Assembly (NCBI GenBank): GCA_002286855.1
Contig: NRSV01000046.1
Coordinates: 1-64,000, forward strand
Direction of reading: 5' to 3'
From: Bipolaris cookei
Lineage: Eukaryota > Ascomycota > Dothideomycetes > Pleosporales > Pleosporaceae
DNA: 64,000 bases
Below, one piece after another: positions 10,289 through 21,239 of the stretch. The notes under the pieces are model-generated. The model was not told the DNA's origin. It did no database searches and worked only from the letters and a program-made list of their open reading frames with translations. How positions within the stretch are numbered: position 1 is the stretch's first letter; the number at the start of each line of letters is the position of its first letter. A program made the position numbers and the translations under genes.

Positions 10289-11157
10289 GCCGATACTAGC
10301 TAGCATGGCTTACTTTCTCCCCTATTTAGATACGATCCCCTACCACCGATTGTATCATATGCAGTCACCTCTTTCCGACGCACCACCAATACCCAGCAAA
10401 TGCATCTTTTCATTTCGCTCTTCTTATTCTCATATCCCTCGGTCAGGTGTTGCTGGGATCTTTCTGGGCTTATACCATAATATTGCTATTCTTCTGACTT
10501 TAGGCGTTTTGGCAGCAGGATCGGAATGTAGTGCATAACGAGTTCGGAATGACGAGGTATATGAGCCATGCGTTACGTATAGCCATGTACCTCTCTATTT
10601 TGGATGCTTTGAGAAAAGACAGTTGAGCTCGCTCCATGTTTGTAATTGTATAGTCAGCGATGCGTAAATAAACATTCGAACACCACATCTGAACAGGATT
10701 CCAAACGTGCTAAAACAGCAAAACGCTAAATCAAGGAATCCACGGGGATTAAAATTAAGTACAACCGGAATACTCTTGTACCACCCGGAAAATGAAATGC
10801 AATCTTGGGGATGGCTTTTTTTAAGTCCCACTGATGTGCATGTACAAAGTTGAGGAGACGTCATGCTTGCGAAATGCTATTCCAGTGAGCGATCAGACGA
10901 ACATGTCGCATGCTTCGAACGCTCTTTATCTTGTGTGAGAAGTGAGAAGGATCATCAATACATCTTCTTTAGGATTTGTGGGTAGGACAACTATTCAACT
11001 ACTAGCTTCTCCATAAGGCGTACTTGACATGTGCGCCTATCCCCTTTCAGTTAGCTCTAGACTTTCCCTAGCCTGTGCCTTAGACACTTCTTAATAGCCC
11101 GCCTCCCCATGTCCCCTTCAATCATTACCCCGCCATTATACCAGAACTACTGCTACC
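10289..11157. other. Gene-free interval
   Basis: About 870 bp between the membrane protein gene and the homeodomain gene. I see no convincing coding frame; the last ~150 bp before 11158 are C/T-rich and suit a promoter. Confidence 0.5.
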
Positions 11158-13738
11158 ATGGATAAAGAATCCAGGATCTGTGCGGGTGATCTAGACTTGT
11201 TTTTCTCCTACCAAAACAGCCAAGTCGAAATGGACCAGATGCTGGACGATGGCAGCTTCGCTGACCTATCCGAAGCATTGAAAGCGGTGAACGCTGCACC
11301 GTCCTATTTCGACAACCAATACATCATGGAACAAACATTTCAAGTTTCTTCAAATAACTCAACTGCCTCCTCGTCACCCTTTACGCCCGGATCTTCTGTC
11401 TTGAGACCCAAGCTCGGCAGTCGTTTTTCGAGAGAAGTCATCCGAACTTTGAAAGATTGGCTTACAGTTCATCATCAACATCCGTATCCAAACGAGAATG
11501 AGATGCTTTCTCTGCAAAATAGGACTGGGCTCAATAAAGCGCAACTGACTAACTGGTTTGCAAACGCGCGAAGAAGGGGTAAAGTGCAAAGCGTGCGTCC
11601 AGGGTCACCTCAAGCCCGTGAAAAGCCCACGTCTCCCATAGACATAATCCACAGGCCAGGCACACCAGCGATAAGAAGTTCTCATGGTTGCAAAGATCCG
11701 ATGCAGCGTTGGGTAGAGTCGCCACCTGAACATGAACCCGCCGCTGCAAGTGACATTGCTCGCGCTATGGCCTCTACCTCTCGTGAGTTCTTCCCCAACG
11801 CGAGCACCCACTTTGCAGCTGCTGCTTGATTTGGCTAATGCTTATTCAAACTAGGTGAAGATGGAACAGGAAATATTGACCACGTCCAATCGTGGCAATC
11901 GCCGTATGCAAGATCGTCGGCAAGTAGTACCAGAACGTCGCAGTCGAGTGAATTCTCAGGCCACTGCTCCTCGGGTTCCCAGACATCATTAAAAATGCAC
12001 CGTGTACCACGCAAGAAACGAGGGAGCAGGCGGCGTCGGCTGGAAAAAGAAGCTGTCACAACGCCATTGCTCATGCCCTATCAGTGCACATTCTGTACAG
12101 AGGTGTTTAGAACCAAGTACGATTGGCAACGACACGAGAAATCACTTCATCTGCCGCTTGAAAGATGGATATGTGGGCTTTACGGCCCTCGCTCTACCAA
12201 AGAGACCGTCGATGAACTGTGTTGTGTCTTCTGTGGAGCTATCACACCAGATGACGAGCATGTTGAAGCCCATCATTACTCGGCGTGTCAAGAGCGCAAC
12301 CTTCGCGAAAGGACATTCCACCGAAAAGATCACTTAGTTCAGCATTTGCGATTAGTTCATACCGTGGAGTTTTCGGAGTGGTCGATGGCTTCCTGGATGC
12401 TGCCTATACCTGACGTTCGGTCAAGATGCGGATTCTGCGGCATAGTGATGAAGACCTGGCTAGAAAGAACCGATCATCTCGCAGATCACTTCAAGTCTGG
12501 CACAACAATGGCCAGCTGGCAAGGAGACTGGGGCTTTGATAGTTTTATCGAGCCTTTGCTAGAGACCGCAATGCCCCCAGGTAAAAAATATCCATCTTAC
12601 CACGGCTTATCTTTAGACGTCGACTAATGGCTAAGCAGATCTTATTGAATGGGAAAGAGGCACATTGATACCCATGAAAGGAAGCGATCCATCGTGGGGC
12701 ACACCACCCAATGCTTACGAGCTGCTCAAGGTCGAGACAGAGTTCTTCATTCAGCGATATTTTGATGAAAATGGACACTTGCCTGATAATGATTCTATCC
12801 AACTCGAGGCTTGTCGCATCATCTTTGCTGCCGAGACCACCTCTGGTACAAACTCACAGGGAACGGAAAAACAGCATAGAGTTTCTTGGCTGCGAGATCT
12901 TGTCATGTCATCTCCAGCATTAACTGAGCGCGCTAGGTTCCAGCCTGTGCGATCAGCTCGCGAGAGCAGGCATTTCCCGCTGAGAATAAATGCTAAAGGT
13001 CATCTATTCGAGCATTGCCCTATGGAGGCGCGGCTCATTAATTTCGCCATGGACCAAACAGCGGCGGGCCTTGTGCCTAATGATGCACAGCTGTATAACG
13101 AGGCATGTCAGATTGTGAGACAGATGGAACAAGAGACGACTACGCCCTCCGACATATTTGCCAACTGGGTCGTAAAGGGCATCTACTCAGCAGCAAATTG
13201 GCTTGCGAACTTCAAGCAACGAGCAGCGATACTTGATGTATCTGGCACTACTGGCGCTCCCTCAAGCCACGTAACTGATACATGGTGCGCCCCTTTGTGG
13301 GCACAGCCACTTCATGCGAATGCTTTGGAATCAGTACTAGACACAAAGAATCTATCACAAGAGACTTATGACTTCTTCAAGCCATTGCCGGCGTTCTCAG
13401 AAGGCCCTCCCGCTATATCTTCACCAACCACTCAGCCCGACACTTACGGCCGAGTTCGAACGCTACTCCCCGATGACGCCAACTTTTACCGCATCTTCGA
13501 CAGCGACATGAGACGCTGGGCCGCGTCTACGCTTTCGCCCAAGAACCCGAATTGCCATATACCATCTGATGAAGAGATACAACACCAGGCGCGTTGGATT
13601 ATGTACGACGGCGACGACCAATGGAACCAGACTCCTGCGGATTTCCCGGTTTGGTTATCGCGGTTCAAGAAAGAAGTCGGTATTACGACAGATGTTGAAG
13701 TCGTTGATCCCAAGGAGTTGGTAACGCCAGAGAAATGA
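11158..13738 (+). CDS. TALE-type homeodomain plus C2H2 zinc-finger transcription factor
   Basis: Three exons (11158-11782, 11855-12580, 12639-13738) give 816 residues; introns of 72 and 58 bp keep the frame exactly. The homeodomain spans about residues 88-142 and ends in the recognition-helix text TNWFANARRRGK. The loop region (HHQHPYPNENEM) is of TALE type, so it probably binds DNA like Knotted/PBX-class proteins. A basic stretch (PRKKRGSRRRRLEK, ~259-272) may be a nuclear localisation signal. A C2H2 finger follows at about 286-307 (CTFC...HEKSLH), with two further finger-like Cys/His segments (ERTFHRKDHLVQHLRLVH; CGFCGIVM...HLADHF). The C-terminal ~450 residues have no recognised domain. 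Fungal proteins with this homeobox-C2H2 arrangement are known; the target genes here are unknown. Confidence 0.88.
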
Positions 13739-16471
13739 ACATACCTCGATATCTTCAAGGAGGATGAAGTAAGTAATCTCAATTGCGATAGCCGGATGAC
13801 GAAGGTAATATCGATATTTTGTGGTCGTTTTATGAGCGGGACTTTTGAACCGAGACTCAAACTTCACCTAACGTGGGATTCGATGCGCACCAGATATGCC
13901 GGAGAGGTGACTAGGGGTTGCAGCATGTTAGTCTGAGTGGGCGCGTGGGCTTGAGTCTTCAGTCCTCGCAATACTGAACTAGCCCTACTTTCGGCATTCT
14001 ATATCGCATTCACCCTATCCCCACATCCGAAGATCAGACCATTACTGTGTTCCTGTCCTCGTCCCCTCGAAGGATGGCGTGGAAACCAGATACTCTCAAA
14101 TACAGAGTAGTATCCAAGCCGATGATTGTTCAGATCCGATTCGTATTAAACGTGCGCACAGATGCAATATCAGTAGTACAAAAGGTGTATCGAAGAGTGG
14201 ACGGCTTGCGATGCTTGCGACCATCTCGTAATTACGTAGCATCGCTTGGCAATGACTAGTCCGCATTACCCCAGAGGCTCTTTCTCCACACTCCATACCG
14301 CTCTATTCAAATCACCAGTCCAAGAGACCAAAATTTACCCATACTTGTCTGCAAAAATAGCAGATTTTTCACTGATAGGAGAGGATTGCTCTGGCATGTG
14401 TACCTCATCTCGTATTTTGACGGTGATATCGATTGCACTGCTTCCTAACAAGATCTACAGCGCAACAGCCTTCACTGGGGTTGGCCTGAGCTTTACCCAA
14501 AACAGGATACCACCCGACAAGCAGGAGCCTTTTGCGATGAGCGACGCAAGTATATAGTCAAATGAATTCCAGGAGGTGGCTGTTTAGGCAAAAAGAACGG
14601 CTGTCGGCTTTACCGTCACGAGACCATAGCATTCATTGGTTGATCGGCGCCTCCCTTTCGTTGCATATCTCCACACACGGGAGAATTACGTCCGAAGCAC
14701 TTTGTATAAGAGTCTTTGCTCCCCATGGGGGACTACAACTGTTTGGCGGTCCTAGAATTCCGGCCAAACGTCGTTGACAAAACAGACGGAGTGTTATGCG
14801 GTTCTGTCGCATGTGATCCTTGGACTAAGAATAACTACTTGTGAGATAGAGTTCCGTCACGCTATGGTATGTTCTGAATGCTGTTTACATTCAACCCACA
14901 CACGAGTCCCCCGCCATTCGACTCCGCGATTACGCACGTGAAAGCTGAGCTGACCATCACAGTGATATCTGGAGACATGCCGTATGGGGCACTCCACCTC
15001 TGTACGATAGCTGTCATTCCACACTGCCGTACCTGTCTCCCGGTACCGCCTCGGTCTCCCGAATATTATCCGGCCTGAAAATTTGCTCCAGGGGCCATGT
15101 CCTGGATATCGGCACTGCCCACGATACTCGCCCCAGCATGCGCTCACTAGACTCCACCACGGCCCTCTTTTTCTCGAAATCTTCAGGGACCTTGATCGAG
15201 GTTTTCCTGCATTGTGAAGCGATGCGGGACGCTAGCGCTGCAACCTCGGAGTCGGAGATGAAGTTTTCATCATACGTCGGCCAAGACCGGCGCACGTTAG
15301 GACAACCACAAAACTTGCACAGGGTGGCACACTAACAACGAAGCTGATGGGCTTTCCAGAAAATCAATGTCTCTTGGCTGCAACAACAACTGCCGTCATT
15401 GTCGGACTTATACTGTCAGGTGCTGTGGAGCATACAGTACACCTCTCTGGAATTGCTGGCCATGAGTGAGGACACTTATCGAGACATGATGCAGTAGGAT
15501 GGCTGCATTGGTCGCATAAAACGCATATCTTTCAGTCGAACCACTTTTTGGTGTACTCCTTGGCTTCCGAATCCGACCACCCAGCGTTCAATAAAGCCTT
15601 GAGGCTCTGCGGAAACCATCCGTGCCGCCACGTCCGTGCACACAGTTCGCCTGCACCACATTATGTCATCGGGGCCACTTGTTCGCCTTGTCGACATCGC
15701 AGACGCGTCTATACCCTAGTACAAACTGCAAATTCAATCGCCTAATCTGTCCATTGGCTGGATGTCGGATGTGTGACAACCACTCATATGCGTACATACA
15801 AAGTCGCGAGAACTTAATAGTTCTTGAGACCCTCGCTGTTGCTCCTGTCAGCAAAGCTATGGTAGATGTTCATTCACTGTCCGTCTTTTCCATCACACTA
15901 AGAGTGCCGGGAATCCAATGACCGTATCATTCGAGCGCTAGTTGCAAGCGAAAAAAAAAACACATTGTTCAGGTGCAACAACGTCGGTGGGCCGATCAAA
16001 ACGCTATCAACGTCCGTGCGTTCTGGCGTCCAACTGCTGTCCAATGTTGAGCGGTTAAGAAATTTCGCAGCCGGCAGACCTCCGCCTTAGGCGCTCTTGT
16101 GAGAGGTTGCCCCATGGTCAGCTCCAACCTGACATTGCAATGTCATCATTCGCCCCGTCCTCCCCGGGCTCGTGCGAGCATGTCTCCTTTCCCCTCCATG
16201 CTTAGGGCTTCTGGAAAAAGTTGGTCTTGTGGACATGCGGATGAAACTGACACTGGGGCTCCACTGCCAATAGACCCTATGTGAAAACCCCGTCTCCGCG
16301 TACTTTCGCTATATATACGGTACAATGTCCCCCTGGAAATCCACATTGGTCTCCTCTTCTCCAGCTTCTCTCCAGCTTAACCTCCGTGAGAAGTACACCC
16401 CACGCTGCGGACCAGCTAATTCTTAGTCAACTACATTTCCATTATATATCTTTAATCAACGGTCGTCCACC
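13739..16471. other. Gene-free interval (2.7 kb)
   Basis: No reading frame here has recognisable domains. Two overlapping minus-strand frames (14857-15147 and 15014-15295) are open for ~90 codons but lack an ATG context or homology-like sequence, so they are not called. An A10 run lies near 15951-15960. The right 250 bp form the promoter side of the transporter gene at 16472. Confidence 0.5.
16310..16317 (+). promoter_or_regulatory. TATA-like box of the hexose transporter gene
   Basis: TATATATA lies about 160 bp upstream of the ATG at 16472 and is followed by a C/T-rich tract (about 16347-16385), a common arrangement at strongly expressed fungal genes. Function is inferred from position only. 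Confidence 0.4.
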
Positions 16472-18236
16472 ATGACGGTCTTGTCGCGTTTCTTCAATAA
16501 AAAGACTGCAGCTGATGGAGTTCCGGGAAAGGGCACTCCTGAAAGCGGCACTCCTGCTGGCACACCAGCCAGGGGCAACTCTGATGTTGCACAGCATGCA
16601 AGCCTTGAGCCAAAGGGCCGAGTACCTGCTATTGCTGTTATTCTTGGTGCTGTTGCTAGTATCGGTGGCTTCATGTTCGGTTACGAGTCTGGACAAATTT
16701 CCGGTTTCCTTGAGATGGATGATTTCAAGAACCGCTTCGGCGACGACGGCAAATTCTCTGCTGTGCGCCAAGGTGCCATTGTCGGTCTTCTTGCGTAAGT
16801 TTTAGCTCTGATGATGAAGTGAATGCTTCTAACTATTAACCAGCGTCGGTACCCTCTTTGGATGCTTAGGCTCAGCCCCCCTTGCTGACACCTTCGGTCG
16901 TCGCCTTACCATCTCCGGTTCTGCCTTCTTCTACATAATCGGTGTGATCATTGAAATCACCAGCAAGAACGTCTGGGTACAGTTTGCAATGGGTCGATTT
17001 ACCGCTGGTCTTGGTATTGGAGCTCTTTCGACCGTCGTGCCCATGTATCAATCCGAATCCATTCCCAAGCGAATTCGCGGCGCTACCGTTTCTTCTTACC
17101 AGCTCTTCATCACCCTTGGTATCTGGACCGCGTACATGGTCAACTATGGCACTGAGAAGAGCTACATCAACAGCGCCCAATGGCGTATCCCCAACGGTCT
17201 TTCCGCTCTCTGGGCTATTCTTCTTGGTACCACCATCTTGCTCCTCCCAGAGTCCCCTCGCTACGCATACCGCAAAGGCAAGGTTGAGGATGCACGTGCA
17301 AACATGGCCCGCTTGAACGGTGTCGACCCTCACAGCCCTTTTATCGATGCTGAGATTGCCGAGATTCAGGAGAAGCTCGAGGCCGAAGCTGCTGGTGGCG
17401 ATCACCCATGGCACGAAATCTTTACCGGCCCTCGCATGCTGTACCGTACTCTACTCGGAATGGTTCTCCAGGCTGGTCAGCAACTTACTGGCGCCAACTA
17501 CTTCTTTTACTACGGCACAACTATTTTTGCCGCGACTGGTCTCAGCAACTCGTATGTCACCTCCATCATTCTCGGAACCGTCAATGTTGTTGCCACTATC
17601 GCTGGCCTCTGGATTGTCGAGAATGTTGGCCGCCGCAAGGCTATGATGGCTGGTGCTGCGTGGATGGCCGTTTGCCTTTTCATCTACTCCTTTATTGGCC
17701 ATTACCAGCTTGACCACCAGAACCCTCTCAGTACCCCCCAAGCCGGAAACATCATGATTGTATTCACATGCCTTTTCATCGCAGCTTTCGCTACCACTTG
17801 GGGACCTCTTGTCTGGGCTATTGTCGGTGAGCTGTACCCTGCTCGCTACCGTGCTACTTGCATGGGTCTTGCTACTGCATCCAACTGGCTCTTCAACTTC
17901 ATCATTTCCTTCTGCTCCACTTTGATTACCGACCGCATTGACTACTTTTACGGTCTCGTCTTCGCCGTCTCCCTCGTCATCCTCTTCTTCGTCGTGTATT
18001 TCTTTATGATCGAGACCAAGGGCCGCTCTCTCGAGGAGATTGATACCATGTACGTTTTGCACGTCAACCCCATCACTAGCAGCAAGTGGGACGCATCAAC
18101 TCTCCAGAAAGACGGCCTTGTTGACACAGACCGCCTGCACATGGGTCCCGGTGGTCGTACTTTCAGCAAGGCAGAACAGAGTGGCAGCCATGGCGGTATC
18201 TTGGAGCCTGCGGAGCGGAATGAGATCCAAGTGTGA
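16472..18236 (+). CDS. Hexose transporter, MFS sugar-porter family
   Basis: Two exons (16472-16794 and 16844-18236) encode 571 residues, the usual size of fungal HXT-type proton or facilitated glucose transporters of the plasma membrane. Signatures in order: GGFMFGYESGQISG in helix 1, GRFTAGLGIGALSTVVPMYQSE, PESPRYAYRKGK after helix 6, QQLTGANYFFYYG in helix 7 (sugar-binding QQ), WGPLVWAIVGELYPARYRA in helix 10, and ETKGRSLEEIDTMY after helix 12. Twelve membrane helices are expected. A polar N-terminus and a ~70-residue polar C-tail face the cytoplasm. The single 49-bp intron closes exactly in frame (LLA-VGTLFG). Nothing in the gene looks damaged. The substrate is probably glucose or related hexoses, inferred from the family. 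Confidence 0.95.
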
Positions 18237-18787
18237 ACAGTTTGAATGTTGAGCATTAATTGTTGTATTTTAATGGCACTTAAGCGGTTTGCATATGCTT
18301 GATTCGCTCATAGAGGCTCCAGTGGGATTGATATGAAAGAAAAATATGATACCTTTGTAATGATTCGATGTGGTCTCAATGAACCAGGCTTTTTAGGAAT
18401 TTTTAGCAGCATCAAATAAAATGACATGCTTTGAGAGCAAAATCATCCATCAATGTTGTACAATGTTTAAGCAAGTATTTGCTATTACACAAGGAGATAA
18501 GAACCTAGAAGTGAAGGTGTTGGCACGATAAAGGGATCACGGGGTGAATCAACTTGCAGCTGCAATACTATGGTGAGGAAGCGGATTGATTGTCTGTATG
18601 TGCTATCGTGTCCAGTACTTACAGCGCCTGCGCGCACGGACGCAGACGCACGATCCGGTAAGCAGCGGGGACAACGACGTCCCTGCGACTGCTCGTGTCA
18701 ACCAATCAGTTTCGCTTATCAGTAGGACTCGTTCGAGTCCTAATTGATTCCGACAGAAGTTCACGATCAGGGAAGATTGTACTGATC
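18237..18787. other. Gene-free interval left of the hAT element
   Basis: About 550 bp of 3' flank of the transporter gene. A perfect 9-bp inverted repeat with a 2-base spacer (TAGGACTCG-TT-CGAGTCCTA) lies at 18722-18741, 45 bp from the hAT end. No coding frame is seen. Confidence 0.5.
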
Positions 18788-18808
18788 CAGAGTTCGCAAC
18801 ACGCAAGT
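18780..18808. repeat. Left TSD and TIR of the hAT element
   Basis: The 8-bp TSD TACTGATC (18780-18787) is followed by the 21-bp TIR. The right counterparts are at 23057-23077 (TIR) and 23078-23085 (TAGTGATC). One mismatch in each pair indicates age. Confidence 0.85.
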
Positions 18809-19633
18809 CAAGTTTAGATCGAAAACTTGCTTGGTGTCCGTATAAGTAAGGTGACAGCGATCGGATAGCTCGGAAGCTCTACCCCGCACACAGCAGTGGG
18901 CAACTCCCACAATAGGACCAAAGCAGAGAGCATAAGAAGAGAACCTTGTACGCACGTAAAGAAGAATAATAACAAGAACTTTTACACACACCTGTCTTTT
19001 TGGCAACCCTTCTGCATTCGTGCAAACCCTCTTTAGCCCGCGCGCACATGCTTCGTACCTTGCTGTTTGCACCCGGTTCATGCTTATGCTAGCTAGCTAC
19101 AGAGCCCATTCAACACTTAGTAAACTTGAATAACGTAAGTGCTAAGCGAACCGTCCACCCTGCTAATAATCTGCGCCTTCACCGCAATATATATTAGCAA
19201 CACAACAATACAATATAACTGATAGCAAAAGGGTAACATTTCTGGAGAAGGGGTAACGTTTCTGAGTCCAAGATACATGAATTGTTGCGCTGCAGGCAAA
19301 AAAAACTTCTACAACAAACATTTTTATTCAAAAAGTTAATATGTCGAACTTATGGGTGTGGATCCGCGTAAATACTTATTTTCATCAGATTTCATCACGT
19401 TGTGCAGACACAGGAATTTTTTTAGTATTTTCAACTTCATGTTTATTGAAGCAAAATTGGTCCTTACCAGATTTGTTTTAAAAATAACTGTGAGTACTGA
19501 GTATTACTTATAGATACACAGAATTCTTTGCGTATCTCTGCTAAATAACACACACTCTCTCTACATAGTAAGTGCTGAAGAAACACCACACGTAGAAGTT
19601 TTGAGAAAAGTGCGGTGTTTACAGGTAACGTGG

Positions 19634-19874
19634 AGGAAAAGTAGACTCTAAAGTGTGCCCCTGCAACTATAGAGCTATGCAAGACGCTGCACATATCCTC
19701 CTTAGCTGCAAGCTATACAAGGAGGCTAGGACGAAGATGCAAAAGGCTAGTAAGGACCCCCTATCGTTAGCTTTCCTACTAGACACGAGCACAGGCATAC
19801 CGGCTACTATCGCCTTTATTGAGGAAACTAGGGCCGCAACACAGGCCTGGTACAAAGGAAACCTTGAGAACTAG
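19634..19874 (+). pseudogene. LINE ORF2 C-terminal fragment with Cys-His motif
   Basis: The frame ending at the TAG at 19872-19874 carries CPCNYRAMQDAAHILLSC, fitting the CX1-3CX7-9HX4C motif at the end of LINE ORF2 proteins of the I/Tad group. About 75 codons follow the truncation point. No reverse transcriptase or RNase H core remains, so the fragment is inert. Confidence 0.75.
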
Positions 19875-20134
19875 GGCAACACCTAAACACTAGGTGCCCT
19901 CGCCCTACACCCAACCAACCTCCCCCTCCCCTCTCTCTCTTTTCCGCTAGACCCCCTACTACCCCCCGTTACACTAGGCTACGAGCCTCACCTCGATTTA
20001 GATAGCCCCTCCCCCACCTACACCAAATTGATAAACCCACGTAGCTACCTGCAGGCTTTTAGCCTGCACGTCTTATATAGCCCTCGGGCTGATACAGGAC
20101 GTTAATCAACAACGACAATAATAATAATAATAAT
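19634..20134 (+). mobile_element. 5'-truncated LINE (non-LTR retrotransposon) insertion
   Basis: The fragment is bracketed by a 13-bp direct repeat ACAGGTAACGTGG at 19621-19633 and 20135-20147, the target-site duplication. It contains the end of a retrotransposon ORF2, a C-rich 3' untranslated part and a terminal (AAT)n tail (about 20116-20134), all features of Tad/I-like LINEs. The duplicated target spans hAT sequence (ACAGG), the TA target and the first six bases of the pogo element, which proves the LINE landed on the left edge of that pogo element after it had inserted. Confidence 0.87.
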
Positions 20135-20141
20135 ACAGGTA

Positions 20142-21221
20142 ACGTGGTTCACAAGCGAGCGAGCGTATCCCCACCAACGCGTCAACGTTCAGACGAGAAC
20201 GCAAGATGTCTCAACAACACAACGCCCAATCTACTTATACTGAAGCAGATCTACAGCTTGCTCTTTCTGATATTAATTTTCAACGCGTTCAAAGTAGTCA
20301 TCGTGCTGCTAGAATATATAATCTTCCTGAATCAACTCTTAAGCATCGACGCGCCGGGAGACGCTTTCGACGCGACTGTGAACCGATTTCAAAGCGCCTG
20401 AATAAGCTAGAAGAGAAGGCTATAGTAGAGCGTATTCTCGAAGAGTCTACACAAGGATTTGCGCCTACAAAGCCTGACGTTCGAGCAATGGCTGATAAAC
20501 TCCTGCATGAGCGCGCCAGCGACTCTGTTGGCAAGAACTGGGTTGATAGCTTTGTTAAGCGAACCCCTAAGCTCCGTACACGCTGGAGCCGTCCTTATGA
20601 TCACCAGCGAGCTGCCTGCGAAGATCCAGTAGCTATCTAGCGCTGGTTCGATCTAGTCGAGGCGACAAAGTAGAAGTGGGGTACCGTAGACGACGATATC
20701 TACAACTTTGACGAAACTGGCTTCATGATGGGCAAGATATCATCACAGTTAGTTATCACAGGCTCAGAAGGATATGGCAAAAAGAAGCGAATACAGCCAG
20801 ACAACCGTCAGTGGGTTACTGTAATCCAAGGCGTGGGCGCGTCGGGTCGCTGGCTACTCTTTAAGAGGCTCTAGATACAGCAACAAAGCGCAAGAGCCGC
20901 AAGCGGCGATACGTACGGACAGAAGAGACTCTTAATGTTGGCGAGGTACAAGAAGTACTAACTGAACAGGCAGGTAGTAGTTGTGGTGGTGGTGAGAGTG
21001 CGTCGAAGAGGGTGCGAGGAGAGAGGCGATGCGGGCGTTGCAACCAGACTGGACACAACGTTCGTACCTGCGTAGTTGAGATAGATAGTGCAAGTAATTG
21101 TAGCGATTCTGATAATTAATTTGGTATATTGTAATAGTTTATTGATTGTGATAAAAGTGCGTAATAACGTCTCGACGTTGACGCGCTGGTGGGGATACGC
21201 TCGCTCGCTTGTGAACCACGT
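20142..21221 (+). mobile_element. Pogo-type DNA transposon (copy D), internally deleted
   Basis: Terminal inverted repeats of 47 bp (20142-20188 and 21175-21221; one mismatch) begin ACGTGGTTCACAAGCGAGC and are flanked by TA (20140-20141 and 21222-21223). The element is 1080 bp against ~1835 bp for copies B and C. The missing part is the middle and end of the catalytic core. It sits inside the hAT element, and a LINE is inserted at its left edge. With intact TIRs and no functional protein it has the structure of a non-autonomous derivative. Confidence 0.9.
20206..21120 (+). pseudogene. Pogo-type transposase remnant with internal deletion and stops
   Basis: The ATG at 20206 (MSQQHNAQ) opens ~144 codons with HTH (LPESTLKHRRAGRR) and CENP-B-like segment (KNWVDSFVKRTPKLRTRWSR). 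The frame then hits a TAG at 20638-20640 and another shortly after, at the position of a Lys/Gln in the sister copies. The first aspartate region (YNFDETGFMMGK) is still readable. Near 20858-20875 the sequence jumps from the GVGASGRW region straight to the C-terminal basic part, losing the DGHESH and LQPLD catalytic motifs. The zinc knuckle CGRCNQTGHNVRTC (about 21030-21072) and an acidic tail ending at the TAA at 21118 remain. Confidence 0.85.
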
Positions 21222-21239
21222 TACGTTTATATGAGTTTA

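Noticed and set aside
14857..15295. Two overlapping minus-strand frames of ~90 codons.
   Set aside because: No convincing start, splice sites or family resemblance; the overlap in two frames points to chance.
18722..18750. GTTCGAGTCCTA resembled a tRNA 3' part.
   Set aside because: It is half of a short palindrome and no upstream tRNA arms are present.
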